Shown here piece by piece: positions 19,963 through 28,117 of a DNA stretch of 64,000 bases. Both the position numbers and the translations under genes were made by a program. The DNA is from Granulicella rosea (GTDB lineage: Bacteria > Acidobacteriota > Terriglobia > Terriglobales > Acidobacteriaceae). The stretch lies in NCBI RefSeq assembly GCF_900188085.1, contig NZ_FZOU01000006.1, positions 1-64,000 of the forward strand. The letters run 5' to 3'. Positions within the stretch are counted from its first letter, which is position 1. Every line of letters starts with the position of its first letter. Below the pieces are notes generated by a model that was given only the letters and a program-made list of their open reading frames with translations, was not told the DNA's origin and did no database searches.

Positions 19963-20883
19963 TTGTTCTCGTCGAAGCCGTTCCTCGGCTTGCTCTTCCT
20001 TCTTCTCGCCGCTCCCGCCTTTGCCCAGACACCCGCCACGCAGGAGGCCGGCAGCACGACCGCCTCCGCCAGCACCAACGACTCCGGCCCCGCGGGCATC
20101 ATACCCGAGGTCAAGGGCTTCAACGCCTCGCTCGGCACATCGTCCCAGCACGACTCCTCCAACGGCTGGTCCTCGGTGCTAACGCCGAACGTCGCCTACC
20201 GGCTCAACCGATTCTTCAGCGCGGACGTGGGCGTGCCCATCTACGGCTACATCAACGTCGACGCCAACACCGGCACCAAGGCCAAGCCGATCTACGGCTA
20301 CGCCACCAAACGCGGCGTGCTGGGCGATACCGCGCTCTCCGTCCACGGCGAAGCGCATCCGGACTTCTTCGACTACAACGGCTCTGCGACGTTGGGTCTG
20401 CCCTCCGGCAACACCAACTACGGCCTCGGCGCCGGGCAGGTGACCTACAACTTCAACAATCACTTCGAGCACGAGTTCGGCATCTTCGCGCCGGACATCG
20501 AGCTGGGCATCGCCGACTCCTCCGCCCTGATCGGCGCTCGCGTGCGCAAGAGCTACGTCTCGGTCGGCACGCTGGCCCACTTCCAGGCCGGCGGCAGCTT
20601 CGAACTTCCCCACGACCTCAGCTTCGAAGTCGAGGCCTACGAGGAGCTGCCCCTCACCACCAGCACCATCTACTCCACCACCGGCAAGGGCAAGAAGAAG
20701 GTCACCACCGCCACCAACACCGGCGCCGCCGAGGACAACGGCTTCAGCACCTCGCTCGACATCCCGCTCCAGCGGCACATCACGCTTTCCGGCTTCTACA
20801 ACCGGAGCCTGCGCAACAAGATCGACACCGCCGGCTTCTCGTTTACGTTCCTGCTCCGCGCGAAGCCGAAGCAGAAGGAGTAG
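19963..20883 (+). CDS. Outer-membrane beta-barrel-like protein, paralogue 2
   Basis: I take the TTG seven bases after AGGAG, giving MFSSKPFLGLLFLLLAAPAFA with a textbook signal peptide; 306 residues. An upstream TTG would place arginine-rich residues before the signal. The sequence shares with paralogue 1 the segments HDSSNGWSSVLTPNVAYRLN, FNNHFEHEFGIFAPDIELGI, ADSSALIG, AHFQAGGSF, EDNGFSTSLDIPLQ and YNRSLR. The two therefore arose by tandem duplication. No enzyme motif is present; a surface barrel or carbohydrate/metal-related sensor is possible but unproved. Confidence 0.8.
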   Translation: MFSSKPFLGLLFLLLAAPAFAQTPATQEAGSTTASASTNDSGPAGIIPEVKGFNASLGTSSQHDSSNGWSSVLTPNVAYRLNRFFSADVGVPIYGYINVDANTGTKAKPIYGYATKRGVLGDTALSVHGEAHPDFFDYNGSATLGLPSGNTNYGLGAGQVTYNFNNHFEHEFGIFAPDIELGIADSSALIGARVRKSYVSVGTLAHFQAGGSFELPHDLSFEVEAYEELPLTTSTIYSTTGKGKKKVTTATNTGAAEDNGFSTSLDIPLQRHITLSGFYNRSLRNKIDTAGFSFTFLLRAKPKQKE

Positions 20884-20926
20884 CAAGTCGAAATGACGGC
20901 GCATCATTCGACCCCGCAAGACGGTT

Positions 20927-20960
20927 GTCATCCCGAGCGCAGCGAAGGACCTGCGTTTGT
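20927..20960 (+). repeat. Dispersed GTCAT repeat, long-loop form
   Basis: GTCATCCCGAGCGCAGCG followed by AAGGACCTGCGTTTGTG. It lies between paralogue 2 and the cysteine desulfurase gene. Confidence 0.75.
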
Positions 20961-20993
20961 GTAACCGCGAATCCAAAGGCGTAAGCTAAACAC

Positions 20994-22166
20994 ATGCGCC
21001 GCGTGTACATGGACGCCAACGCCACGACCCCTCTGCTGCCGGAGGTCTTCGAGGCCATGCGCCCCTACTTCCTCGAACAGTTCGGCAACGCCAGCTCCAT
21101 CCACCAGCAGGGACAGCGCGCCCGCGCCGCCGTCGACCAAGCCCGCGAGCAGGTCGCGCGGCTGCTGCACTGCCGCTCGTCCGAGGTCGTCTTCACCTCC
21201 GGCGGCACCGAGAGCGACAACCTCGCGCTCTTCGGTGTGCTCGCTGCCGGCGATCACCTGGTCACGACGGCCACCGAACACCACGCCGTCCTGCACGCCG
21301 CCGAGGCGCTCGAAAAGCGTGGCGTCGAGGTCACCTACCTGCCCTGCACGCCCGCCGGACTGATCGAACCGGCCGCGCTCGAAGCCGCTCTGCGCCCGAA
21401 CACACGGCTCGTCAGCATCATCTACGCGAACAACGAGACCGGCACGATCCAGCCCATCCGAAAACTGGCCGAGATCACCAAGGCCCATTCAAAAGCGCTC
21501 TTCCACACCGACGCCGTGCAGGCCGCGGGCAAGCTGCCGCTCGACCTGAAGACCGCGCTGAAGGACGTCGACCTGCTCTCCATCGCCGGACACAAGATGT
21601 ACGCGCCGCAGGGCACGGGTATCCTCTTCGTCCGCCGCAGCGTGCGTCTGGCCCCGCTCTTCCACGGCGGCACGCACGAGCGCCAGCGCCGCGCCGGCAC
21701 CGAGAATCTCCCCGGAATCGTAGCCCTGGGCAAAGCCGCCGAGCTGGCCGAGACGTGGCTTGCGTCCGAAGGGGTCGAAAGATTGACGGCGCTCCGCGAC
21801 CGCCTCGAACAGACCATCCTCCGCGAGGTTCCCGAATCCGGCGTGAACGGCGCAGGCACGGAGCGCGTCGCCAACACCACCAACCTCTACTTCGACCACG
21901 TCGAGGCCGAGGCGCTGGTGATCGCGCTCGACCTGAAGGGCTTATCGGTCTCGGGCGGCAGCGCCTGCCAGTCCGGCGCGACCGAGCCCTCGCACGTCCT
22001 CACCGCGATGGGCCTCAGCCCGGCGAGAGCCCGCGCCAGCATCCGCTTCTCGCTCTCGAAGCTGACGACCGAAGAGGAGATCGACTTCGCCCTGTCGCTC
22101 GTCCCAGCCGCGGTGGAGCGGCTTCGCAGGCTCTCCCCGACGTGGCGTGCTGAAAAGGTCGCATAG
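20994..22166 (+). CDS. Cysteine desulfurase (NifS/IscS class)
   Basis: 390 residues. A PLP enzyme that takes sulfur from cysteine for Fe-S clusters and thiolated tRNA. Motifs in order: MDANATTPLLPEV at the N-terminus, FTSGGTESDNLALFG, TATEHHAV (PLP-stacking His), YANNETGTIQPI, HTDAVQAAGK, SIAGHKMYAPQGTG (PLP Lys), and SGGSACQSGATEPSHVL with catalytic Cys325. The short SACQSG loop is of the class I NifS/IscS-type. No iscU or sufB follows, but an mnmA thiolase is 10 kb away and could be a sulfur acceptor. Start ATG has no strong ribosome site. Confidence 0.92.
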   Translation: MRRVYMDANATTPLLPEVFEAMRPYFLEQFGNASSIHQQGQRARAAVDQAREQVARLLHCRSSEVVFTSGGTESDNLALFGVLAAGDHLVTTATEHHAVLHAAEALEKRGVEVTYLPCTPAGLIEPAALEAALRPNTRLVSIIYANNETGTIQPIRKLAEITKAHSKALFHTDAVQAAGKLPLDLKTALKDVDLLSIAGHKMYAPQGTGILFVRRSVRLAPLFHGGTHERQRRAGTENLPGIVALGKAAELAETWLASEGVERLTALRDRLEQTILREVPESGVNGAGTERVANTTNLYFDHVEAEALVIALDLKGLSVSGGSACQSGATEPSHVLTAMGLSPARARASIRFSLSKLTTEEEIDFALSLVPAAVERLRRLSPTWRAEKVA

Positions 22167-22214
22167 AAGCCTCTCCTTCAACGCCTGCGTCGAACCTCGC
22201 CCGCCCGACATCCA

Positions 22215-23237
22215 ATGGCGGTGAGCAAACTTCGCCTCTCCGTGCTCGACCAATCTCCAGTGCCCGCCGGCAGCACGCCCGCGCAGGCTTTGCGCAACTC
22301 CATCTCGCTCGCGCAACATGTTGAATCGCTTGGATTTAATCGCTTCTGGATGTCCGAGCACCATGCCATGGACACGCTCGCCTGTTCCGCGCCCGAGATC
22401 GTCCTCGCCCGCATCGGCGGCGAGACGAGCACCATTCGCATCGGCTCCGGCGGCATCATGCTGCCGCACTACACCCCGCTGAAGGTCGCCGAGAGCTTTC
22501 GCACCCTGCACGCGCTCTACCCCGGCCGCGTCGATCTGGGCATCGGCCGCGCGCCCGGCGGAGGGCCAGTGGAAGCCACGGCGCTGCGCCGCAACCGCAA
22601 CGTGCCGCAGACGGACGACTTCCTCGACCAGCTCTCCGAGCTGCTGGCCTTCCTCAACCACGAGTTCCCCGCCGCGCACCCGTTCAGCCGCATCAAGGTC
22701 TCGCCCGAGATGCCCGGCTCGCCCGACATCTGGCTGCTCGGGTCGAGCATGTGGTCCGCCTCGACCGCAGCCGAGTTCGGCCTCCCCTACGCCTTCGCGC
22801 ACTTCTTCTCGCCCGAACCTACCCGCGCAGCGCTCCAGCAGTACCGGCACGAGTTCACCCCGAATGGCGCGCTCGGCGACCACATCCGCACCGCGCCCGA
22901 GTCCATGGCCGCCGTCGGCGTCATCTGCGCCGAGACCCAGGCCGAGGCCGACCGCCTGTATTCCAGCGTGAAGCTCCTGCAGCTCCGCATCCGCCAGGGC
23001 GACCGCAGCCCCATCGCCTCACCCGAGGACGCGCTGCGCGAGCTGCCGAACTATCCCCAGCAGGCCGAGCCGGGCGAGTTCCCGCGCTACGTCGCCGGCA
23101 CACCCGACGTTGTGAAGGCCGCACTGTTGAAGATGTCCGAGGCGCTGCACCTGCGCGAGCTGGTGGTCAACACCATCGTCCACGACCACGAGGCGCGCCT
23201 GCGCAGCTACACATTGCTAGCCGAAGCCTTCGCCTGA
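22215..23237 (+). CDS. LLM-class flavin-dependent oxidoreductase (luciferase-like monooxygenase)
   Basis: 340 residues with a TIM-barrel of the bacterial luciferase family. Motifs: LSVLDQSPVPAGSTPAQAL at the N-terminus, FWMSEHHAMDTLACSAPEIV, IRIGSGGIMLPHYTPLKVAE and YPGRVDLGIGRAPGG. These match the YhbW/MsnO8-type subgroup ('alkanal monooxygenase-like'). It would use reduced FMN (or F420) supplied by another protein; the substrate is unknown. It lies 48 bases after the cysteine desulfurase on the same strand and may share its transcript. Confidence 0.9.
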   Translation: MAVSKLRLSVLDQSPVPAGSTPAQALRNSISLAQHVESLGFNRFWMSEHHAMDTLACSAPEIVLARIGGETSTIRIGSGGIMLPHYTPLKVAESFRTLHALYPGRVDLGIGRAPGGGPVEATALRRNRNVPQTDDFLDQLSELLAFLNHEFPAAHPFSRIKVSPEMPGSPDIWLLGSSMWSASTAAEFGLPYAFAHFFSPEPTRAALQQYRHEFTPNGALGDHIRTAPESMAAVGVICAETQAEADRLYSSVKLLQLRIRQGDRSPIASPEDALRELPNYPQQAEPGEFPRYVAGTPDVVKAALLKMSEALHLRELVVNTIVHDHEARLRSYTLLAEAFA

Positions 23238-23243
23238 TTTTTT

Positions 23244-23275
23244 GTCATTCCCGAAGAGAATCTGCTGTTCGCTCG
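23244..23275 (+). repeat. Dispersed GTCAT-hairpin repeat, imperfect stem
   Basis: ATTCCC-GAA-GAGAAT, i.e. the GGGAAT form with one broken base pair. CTGCTGTTCGCTCG follows. It directly follows the LLM gene. Confidence 0.75.
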
Positions 23276-23298
23276 AAGAGGCAGTAATGCTCGGGTGC

Positions 23299-23328
23299 CC
23301 CATCCTTCGCGCCTTTGCGAAGGGTGGG
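23299..23328. terminator. Hairpin between the convergent LLM and GT25 genes
   Basis: CCCATCCTTCGC pairs with GCGAAGGGTGGG (one G-T pair) across a 6-base loop. It is placed between convergent gene ends and can act for both. The CCCATCCTTCGC word looks like a second dispersed repeat type, but only one copy is present in this window. Confidence 0.6.
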
Positions 23329-23336
23329 ACGTAAAC

Positions 23337-24041
23337 CTAACCCAACGCCCGCTTCAACTTCCGCAGTACAGCCAGTGCCTGCTTCACCCCGGGCACCTTA
23401 TCCAGCGGACGCGTCGTGATATCGCTGCGCGAGCTGCGCTGCCCGCCCAGGCTGGGCTGCGCGATCAGCGTCACGACCGACGGATTGGCCGCGCGAAACA
23501 TCGTCAGCGCGCCGTCGTAGTGCATCGGCCCGCCTACGGGATCCCCCGGCGGCCGAACCAGGCAGCCTTCGAGATACTCGATCAGCGGCGGCAGCACGTC
23601 GCGGTGAATCGCATAGAGATGCGCCGTCTGCACCGGCCCGTCGAACGGGATCAGCCGCGGCTCATCGACCGGCGGCAGCTCCTGAATATGCCCAAGATGC
23701 AGCACGCCCCACCGCGCATCCTTGGACCGCTCCATCAGTTCCACCAACCGCGCCCGGTCCTCGGCGCCGACCTCCAGGTCATCCTCGATCACTAGCACGC
23801 TCTCGACCCCGCGGTCGCGCGCATCCTTCAAAATCGCGAGATGCGAGAGAAAGCAGCCATAGACCCCGATGCCCGGAAAACCCGCCGCCTCGGTAGGCCG
23901 CTGAGCCGCGAAGACCTCGACCTTACCCGGCGCAAACGGCATGCCCAGCAGCTTGAGCTGCTGCTCGATCTCCCCGTACCGGTCCTTGCGGTCTGCCAGG
24001 TTGATGACGCGCGTAAGGGAGAAGTAGTCGCTCAGAGGCAT
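23337..24041 (-). CDS. Glycosyltransferase family 25-like (LPS glycosyltransferase) protein
   Basis: 234 residues. N-terminal YFSLTRVINLADRKDRYGEIEQQL matches the GT25 start (INLxxRxDR), and GVYGCFLSHLAILKDARDRG plus VLVIEDDLEV carries the nucleotide/metal-binding EDD. GT25 enzymes add galactose or similar sugars to LPS core or glycoproteins. Its start overlaps the end of the upstream nucleotidyltransferase gene by 10 bases, so translation is probably coupled. Confidence 0.8.
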   Translation of the reverse strand: MPLSDYFSLTRVINLADRKDRYGEIEQQLKLLGMPFAPGKVEVFAAQRPTEAAGFPGIGVYGCFLSHLAILKDARDRGVESVLVIEDDLEVGAEDRARLVELMERSKDARWGVLHLGHIQELPPVDEPRLIPFDGPVQTAHLYAIHRDVLPPLIEYLEGCLVRPPGDPVGGPMHYDGALTMFRAANPSVVTLIAQPSLGGQRSSRSDITTRPLDKVPGVKQALAVLRKLKRALG

Positions 24042-24835
24042 AAGGTGGCACTCCGATCTTCACCGCGCCAGAATGCGAGGTGTACCTCTGCAAGTAGCCT
24101 TGATATCGCGGGACGATCCACTGCGTCCGGCAGAGATGAAGCCAGCGCCGAAGCCTCTGCCCTGAGTCGCAGGCTCTCTGCCTCGGCCAGAAATCGCTCC
24201 ATCGTCCACGCACCCGTACGCACCTCGACGAGAAGCTCCATCTCCGGTCTCGGCAGGCTGATGCGGCCTGCCTCCATTAGCTCGATGCACTCGAAGTAGA
24301 GTCGCAGGCAGTGCATGGCGGCCTTAGTGTCATAGCCGTAAGCGCACTCGTATTCCGGCCGCGTCCCCTTTTTACCCGGACCTGTCTCCCCGGTGAGACG
24401 GCGAAGCTGGTTGCCTGCGAAGCCGAGAAACTGCGTCGCGGAGGCCTTCGACAGAAACGCCTGCGCCTGATCCTGCACCCCGCCCCAGACTGGCAGACTC
24501 ACCGCTGTGGCATCCGCAAACAGGAAGTGCAACGCCGTCGCATTGCCCTTGGCCGCCATCGCTGCCCACTTGTGCAGAGAGTAGAGCGTCAGATCGACGT
24601 CGTCGGGGCCGTTGCGGCGGTCGTCGCTCGCCGTCGACCACACGAAGTGGGCCAGTGGGTCGAGTCCCAGCACATCCTCCGGCTCGGCAACATACACGCC
24701 GTAGAGGTCGAGGTCGTCCGTCGCGCCAACCTTCGCCCCATGCAACTCTGACCCACCGATAAACAGGTGGATCAGAGAGGATGGCCGGTAGAAGCCCGAC
24801 CGTTCCACATGCCGCATCAGTGGGGTTTCAAGCAT
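24032..24835 (-). CDS. Predicted nucleotidyltransferase (RlaP/PF10127-like)
   Basis: 267 residues with the polymerase-beta fold nucleotidyltransferase signature near the N-terminus: FIGGSELHGAKVGATDDLDL followed by YGVYV (G-S then D-x-D). This layout is that of the RlaP/YcgL-type predicted nucleotidyltransferases, some of which sit near RNA repair genes. The rest is helical with a C-terminal segment rich in Glu/Arg/Ala. No RNA ligase is next to it. It starts 6 bases after the permease gene ends and overlaps the GT25 gene. The mobile or accessory nature of this two-gene unit is suggested by lower GC. Confidence 0.72.
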   Translation of the reverse strand: MLETPLMRHVERSGFYRPSSLIHLFIGGSELHGAKVGATDDLDLYGVYVAEPEDVLGLDPLAHFVWSTASDDRRNGPDDVDLTLYSLHKWAAMAAKGNATALHFLFADATAVSLPVWGGVQDQAQAFLSKASATQFLGFAGNQLRRLTGETGPGKKGTRPEYECAYGYDTKAAMHCLRLYFECIELMEAGRISLPRPEMELLVEVRTGAWTMERFLAEAESLRLRAEASALASSLPDAVDRPAISRLLAEVHLAFWRGEDRSATLCL

Positions 24836-24841
24836 CGCTTC

Positions 24842-26734
24842 TTACAGATACCACGGAATATTGACCACCACGATGCGCTGATTGCCGCGCACCAGCAAGA
24901 ACAGCTTCAGCAGTTGCACGCGCTGGTTGTGCAGCAGATTCTCCCACCAGTGGCGCACCACCATCTCCGGCAGCAGCACGGCGACCTTGCGGCCGGGGTG
25001 CTTTTTCTCGACATCGAGGATGTAGTCCATCAGCGGTCCGATGATCATCCGGTAGGTGGACTGGATCGTCACCAGCTCCGGCGCCGCCATTCCCTTTTCG
25101 CGGATTGGCCCCATGATCATCTCCTCCCACACCTCGTCGATGGTCTCTTCTCCCTCTTCGCTATGAATGTGGACGACCTTGATCTCCTGCGAGAGCAGGA
25201 TGCCGAAGCGCAGCGCCTTCTCCGTGATCCGGTCCCAGCGCGCCATCGGGATGACCACGATCGGCTGCTCCAACCCATTCAAATTCAGCGGCGAACGGTC
25301 CGACATCTCGCCCGCGACGCGCGTATAGTGGCGCTTGACCAGATGCATCAGCAGGATCAGCGTCGGGATCAGCAGCGCCGTCACCCACGCGCCGGCCATG
25401 AACTTCGACGCCAGCACCACCAACGTCGTGATGCCGGTCGCCAGCGCGCCCACGCCGTTGACGAACATATGCCAAAGGCGGCCCGCGCCGGAGTGCGGAT
25501 GGCCGGGTTCCCCCTTTTCTTTATGCCAGTGCATCACCATGCCGGCCTGCGAAAGCGTAAACGCCAGGAACGCGCCGATCGCGTACAGCGGAATCAGCTT
25601 GTCGGTGACGCCGTCGAAGATGATCAGGATGAGCGCCGTGAAGCCAGTCAGCGCGTAGATGCCATGCGAGAAGAGCAGCCGGCGTCCGCGCAGGATGAAG
25701 ACGTGCGGCAGGTAATCGTGCAGCGCGATGGCGCGCGTCAGACGCGGAAAGTCCGCGAAGGCGGTGTTGGCCGAGAGCGCCAGCGCCAGCAACACACTGC
25801 CCATGGTCGTGTAGTAGAACCAGCCACGTCCGAAGACCGCCGTGACCAGCAGGCTGAGCAGGCTCTGATAGTGCGGATCTTCCGGCTCCATGGCCATGAT
25901 GCCGTAGCTGCGCGCCAGCCATGCCGTGCCGTAGAGCAGCACGATCAGGATCATGACGATGATCGTCAGGGTGATCTGCGCCTTCTTCGCGCGCGGCTCG
26001 CCAAAGGCCATGACGCCGTTCGAGACGGCCTCGACGCCCGTCATGGCGGCGCAACCGCTGGAGAACGCCTTGAGCAGCATGATCCAGCCGAGCGTCTTCA
26101 CGGTCTGCGGAATCTCTCCCGGCATCGCGGCCATGGGAACAGGATGACCGTGCGCCGCGAAGGTTTTGAAGACGCCGACGCCGATCAGAATCAGCAGCGT
26201 GCCGATGAAGAGGAAGGTCGGCAGAATGAACGCCGCGCCCGTGTCCTTGACGCCGCGCATATTCACCGTCGCCAGAATTGCCAGGATCAATAGGCAGAGC
26301 AGCAGCGTGTGAGGCGCAAGCGCAGGCACGGCGGAGGTCAACGCCGTGACGCCGGCCGAGATGCCCACCGCGGCCGTCAGAATGTAGTCGATCATCAGCG
26401 CAGCCGCGGCCACCAGACCCGCGCCCTCGCCCAGGTTCTCCGACGCAACCGTGTAGCTGCCGCCGCCCGACGGATACGCGGCGATGGTCTGCCGGTAGCT
26501 GAAGAACACGATCACCAGCAGGATGAGAATCGCTGAAATGATCGGTACGATATAGCTTGTGCCCAGCGCTGCGCCCAGTGGAATCAGCAGCGTCATCGCC
26601 GCTTCGGGGCCGTATGCGGCGGAGGTCAGGGCGTCGAGCCCGAAGATCGGAATTCCAGCGGCAATGCCAATGTGCTCGCCACGCTCTTCGCTGGTAGCCA
26701 GCGGTTTGCCAAAAAGTACGTCTTGAATCGCCAT
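24842..26734 (-). CDS. APC-family permease, KimA/YdaO-like (possible potassium or amino acid transporter)
   Basis: 630 residues. The N-terminal two thirds holds about 12 membrane helices of the APC fold, including LDALTSAAYGPEAAMTLLIP, RQTIAAYPSGGGSYTVASEN, SSGCAAMTGVEAVSNGVMAF and LSANTAFADFPRLTRAIALH. A soluble C-terminal part has ARWDRITEKALRFGILLS. This combination fits the KimA type, a K+/H+ symporter in Bacillus subtilis, but amino acid transport cannot be excluded. No ydaO-type c-di-AMP riboswitch is visible in the short leader. TTGACA sits 22 bases before the ATG, but the position expected for its -10 overlaps the start codon. Confidence 0.8.
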   Translation of the reverse strand: MAIQDVLFGKPLATSEERGEHIGIAAGIPIFGLDALTSAAYGPEAAMTLLIPLGAALGTSYIVPIISAILILLVIVFFSYRQTIAAYPSGGGSYTVASENLGEGAGLVAAAALMIDYILTAAVGISAGVTALTSAVPALAPHTLLLCLLILAILATVNMRGVKDTGAAFILPTFLFIGTLLILIGVGVFKTFAAHGHPVPMAAMPGEIPQTVKTLGWIMLLKAFSSGCAAMTGVEAVSNGVMAFGEPRAKKAQITLTIIVMILIVLLYGTAWLARSYGIMAMEPEDPHYQSLLSLLVTAVFGRGWFYYTTMGSVLLALALSANTAFADFPRLTRAIALHDYLPHVFILRGRRLLFSHGIYALTGFTALILIIFDGVTDKLIPLYAIGAFLAFTLSQAGMVMHWHKEKGEPGHPHSGAGRLWHMFVNGVGALATGITTLVVLASKFMAGAWVTALLIPTLILLMHLVKRHYTRVAGEMSDRSPLNLNGLEQPIVVIPMARWDRITEKALRFGILLSQEIKVVHIHSEEGEETIDEVWEEMIMGPIREKGMAAPELVTIQSTYRMIIGPLMDYILDVEKKHPGRKVAVLLPEMVVRHWWENLLHNQRVQLLKLFLLVRGNQRIVVVNIPWYL

Positions 26735-26900
26735 ATCGATCTAAATACTACCCTGTCAAGCCCCGCGTTATAACAGGAGATTTTGAATACTCTGCATCCT
26801 TCCGGCCTTTAGGACATCTTTATGAGTTTTGGGATATGCGGGTTTTCGCAGCGTCAAACCCGCGCTGGAAAAGCCCGGAAACCTCATATACCCTCACAGC

Positions 26901-27449
26901 ATGGCAAACCTGTTTGAAATCCCCGTTCACACCCTCGCCGGCGAGCCGACGACTCTCGCGCCCTACAAGGGCCGCGTGCTGCTGATCGTCAACACCGCCT
27001 CGAAGTGCGGCCTCACCCCGCAGTACGAGGGCCTGGAGACGCTCTACAACACCTACAAGGACTCCGGCTTCGAGGTTCTCGGCTTCCCGGCCAACGACTT
27101 CGCCGGACAGGAGCCAGGCACGAGCGAAGAGATTCAGACCTTCTGCCAGACCCGTTTCAACGTCAGCTTCCCCATGTTCGAGAAGGTCGTCGCCACCGGA
27201 CCGGACAAGTCGCCCATCTACGCGACGCTCACCGCCGCCCAGCCGGTCGCGAAGATCGGCGACCCCGGCTTCAAGGACAAGCTGCGCGGCTATGGTCTGA
27301 CCGTCCGCGACGTGCCCGAGTTGACCTGGAACTTCGAGAAGTTCCTCGTCAACCGCGACGGCCTGATCATCGCGCGCTTCGCGCCGGACATGGTCCCGAC
27401 CGACCCCGCCATCGTCGCAGCCATCGAAGCGAATCTGCCGCCGGCCTGA
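26901..27449 (+). CDS. Glutathione peroxidase-like thiol peroxidase
   Basis: 182 residues. Catalytic Cys36 in NTASKCGLTPQYEGLE, Gln in LGFPANDFAGQEPG and Trp/Asn in LTWNFEKFLVNRDG form the peroxidase tetrad. It is the Cys form, not selenocysteine. It reduces hydroperoxides, probably with thioredoxin rather than glutathione, which is usual for bacterial non-selenium members. The stop codon overlaps the ATG of the next small gene (TGATG), so the three genes 26901-28050 are likely one coupled transcript. Confidence 0.92.
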   Translation: MANLFEIPVHTLAGEPTTLAPYKGRVLLIVNTASKCGLTPQYEGLETLYNTYKDSGFEVLGFPANDFAGQEPGTSEEIQTFCQTRFNVSFPMFEKVVATGPDKSPIYATLTAAQPVAKIGDPGFKDKLRGYGLTVRDVPELTWNFEKFLVNRDGLIIARFAPDMVPTDPAIVAAIEANLPPA

Positions 27450-27739
27450 TGTTTGCCGATGGGGAGGACTTCGACTGCGTCTTCGATACGGATGTGGGTC
27501 CGGTACGCGTCTTTGCCGAGACACATGTACTGGGTTCGCACCTTGTATTGGACGAGTTCCTCTTTTTCCCGGAGTCGGACCAGGACCGGCTTGTTCTCGG
27601 AGTTCGTCAAACGCTTGAAATCCTGCGTCTGATCCGAGTTCAGGCAAAGGAGGCCGGCTTCGAGGCGCTGACGGTCTCCTATCACCGCGTCGGCAAGAAG
27701 CGGCGCGGGAATATAATCGTGCTTACGAGGAGTCTCTGA
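27449..27739 (+). CDS. Small protein of unknown function, coupled to glutathione peroxidase
   Basis: 96 residues, starting at the ATG of a TGATG overlap with the peroxidase stop. It reads MFADGEDFDCVFDTDVGPVR, acidic at the N-terminus and basic at the end (GKKRRGNIIVLTRSL). I recognise no family. The frame continues from an upstream antisense-free ORF, but the overlap start is by far the most natural. Its own stop again overlaps the ATG of the next gene. The pair resembles small immunity or toxin-antitoxin modules by layout only. Confidence 0.6.
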   Translation: MFADGEDFDCVFDTDVGPVRVFAETHVLGSHLVLDEFLFFPESDQDRLVLGVRQTLEILRLIRVQAKEAGFEALTVSYHRVGKKRRGNIIVLTRSL

Positions 27740-28050
27740 TGAATATCCGCCCAGTAAAGCCGATGTCCCCGGAACTCGCATCCGAAGTCGAGCAGATTCT
27801 TCGTGACGGTGTGACGGACAGCTCTCTGCAGGCCATGCGCCATCTTGGACTGAACAAGATCGACTGCATCAAGGCGCTTCGAGACTTAAAGCAAATCCCT
27901 GTCTCCGAAGGCAAAGAGCTTGTGGACCTCAGTCCTGCATGGGCTGACCGCAGAGAATTCGACGAAGCTTTTCACACGATGGTGGAGAAAGTTGCTCGTG
28001 AAGAGTTTCAAGATCATGATGCGTCCCTGCCTCGTGTGCATGTTGCCTGA
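27739..28050 (+). CDS. Small protein with an L7/L12-C-terminal-like segment
   Basis: 103 residues, start ATG overlapping the previous stop (TGATG). The segment LGLNKIDCIKALRDLKQIPVS followed by EGKELVDLSP reads like the ribosomal L7/L12 C-terminal fold (K-I..IK.LR.....AK.LVD), a domain that also occurs alone in small bacterial proteins. The rest is helical. It is the third gene of the peroxidase transcript. Function unknown; ribosome-factor binding is only a thought. Confidence 0.6.
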   Translation: MNIRPVKPMSPELASEVEQILRDGVTDSSLQAMRHLGLNKIDCIKALRDLKQIPVSEGKELVDLSPAWADRREFDEAFHTMVEKVAREEFQDHDASLPRVHVA

Positions 28051-28117
28051 AGGCGTAGCGCAGCCTGACAGATTATCTCCAACTATTTCAAGAATCTTCC
28101 AGAAAAGAGCTCGCCTC

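Noticed and set aside
24767..26293. 508-residue frame opposite the KimA-like permease
   Set aside because: His/Arg/Gln-rich shadow of a membrane protein gene.
26735..26900. Possible ydaO (c-di-AMP) riboswitch before the KimA-like permease
   Set aside because: The leader is too short and shows no ydaO consensus pieces.
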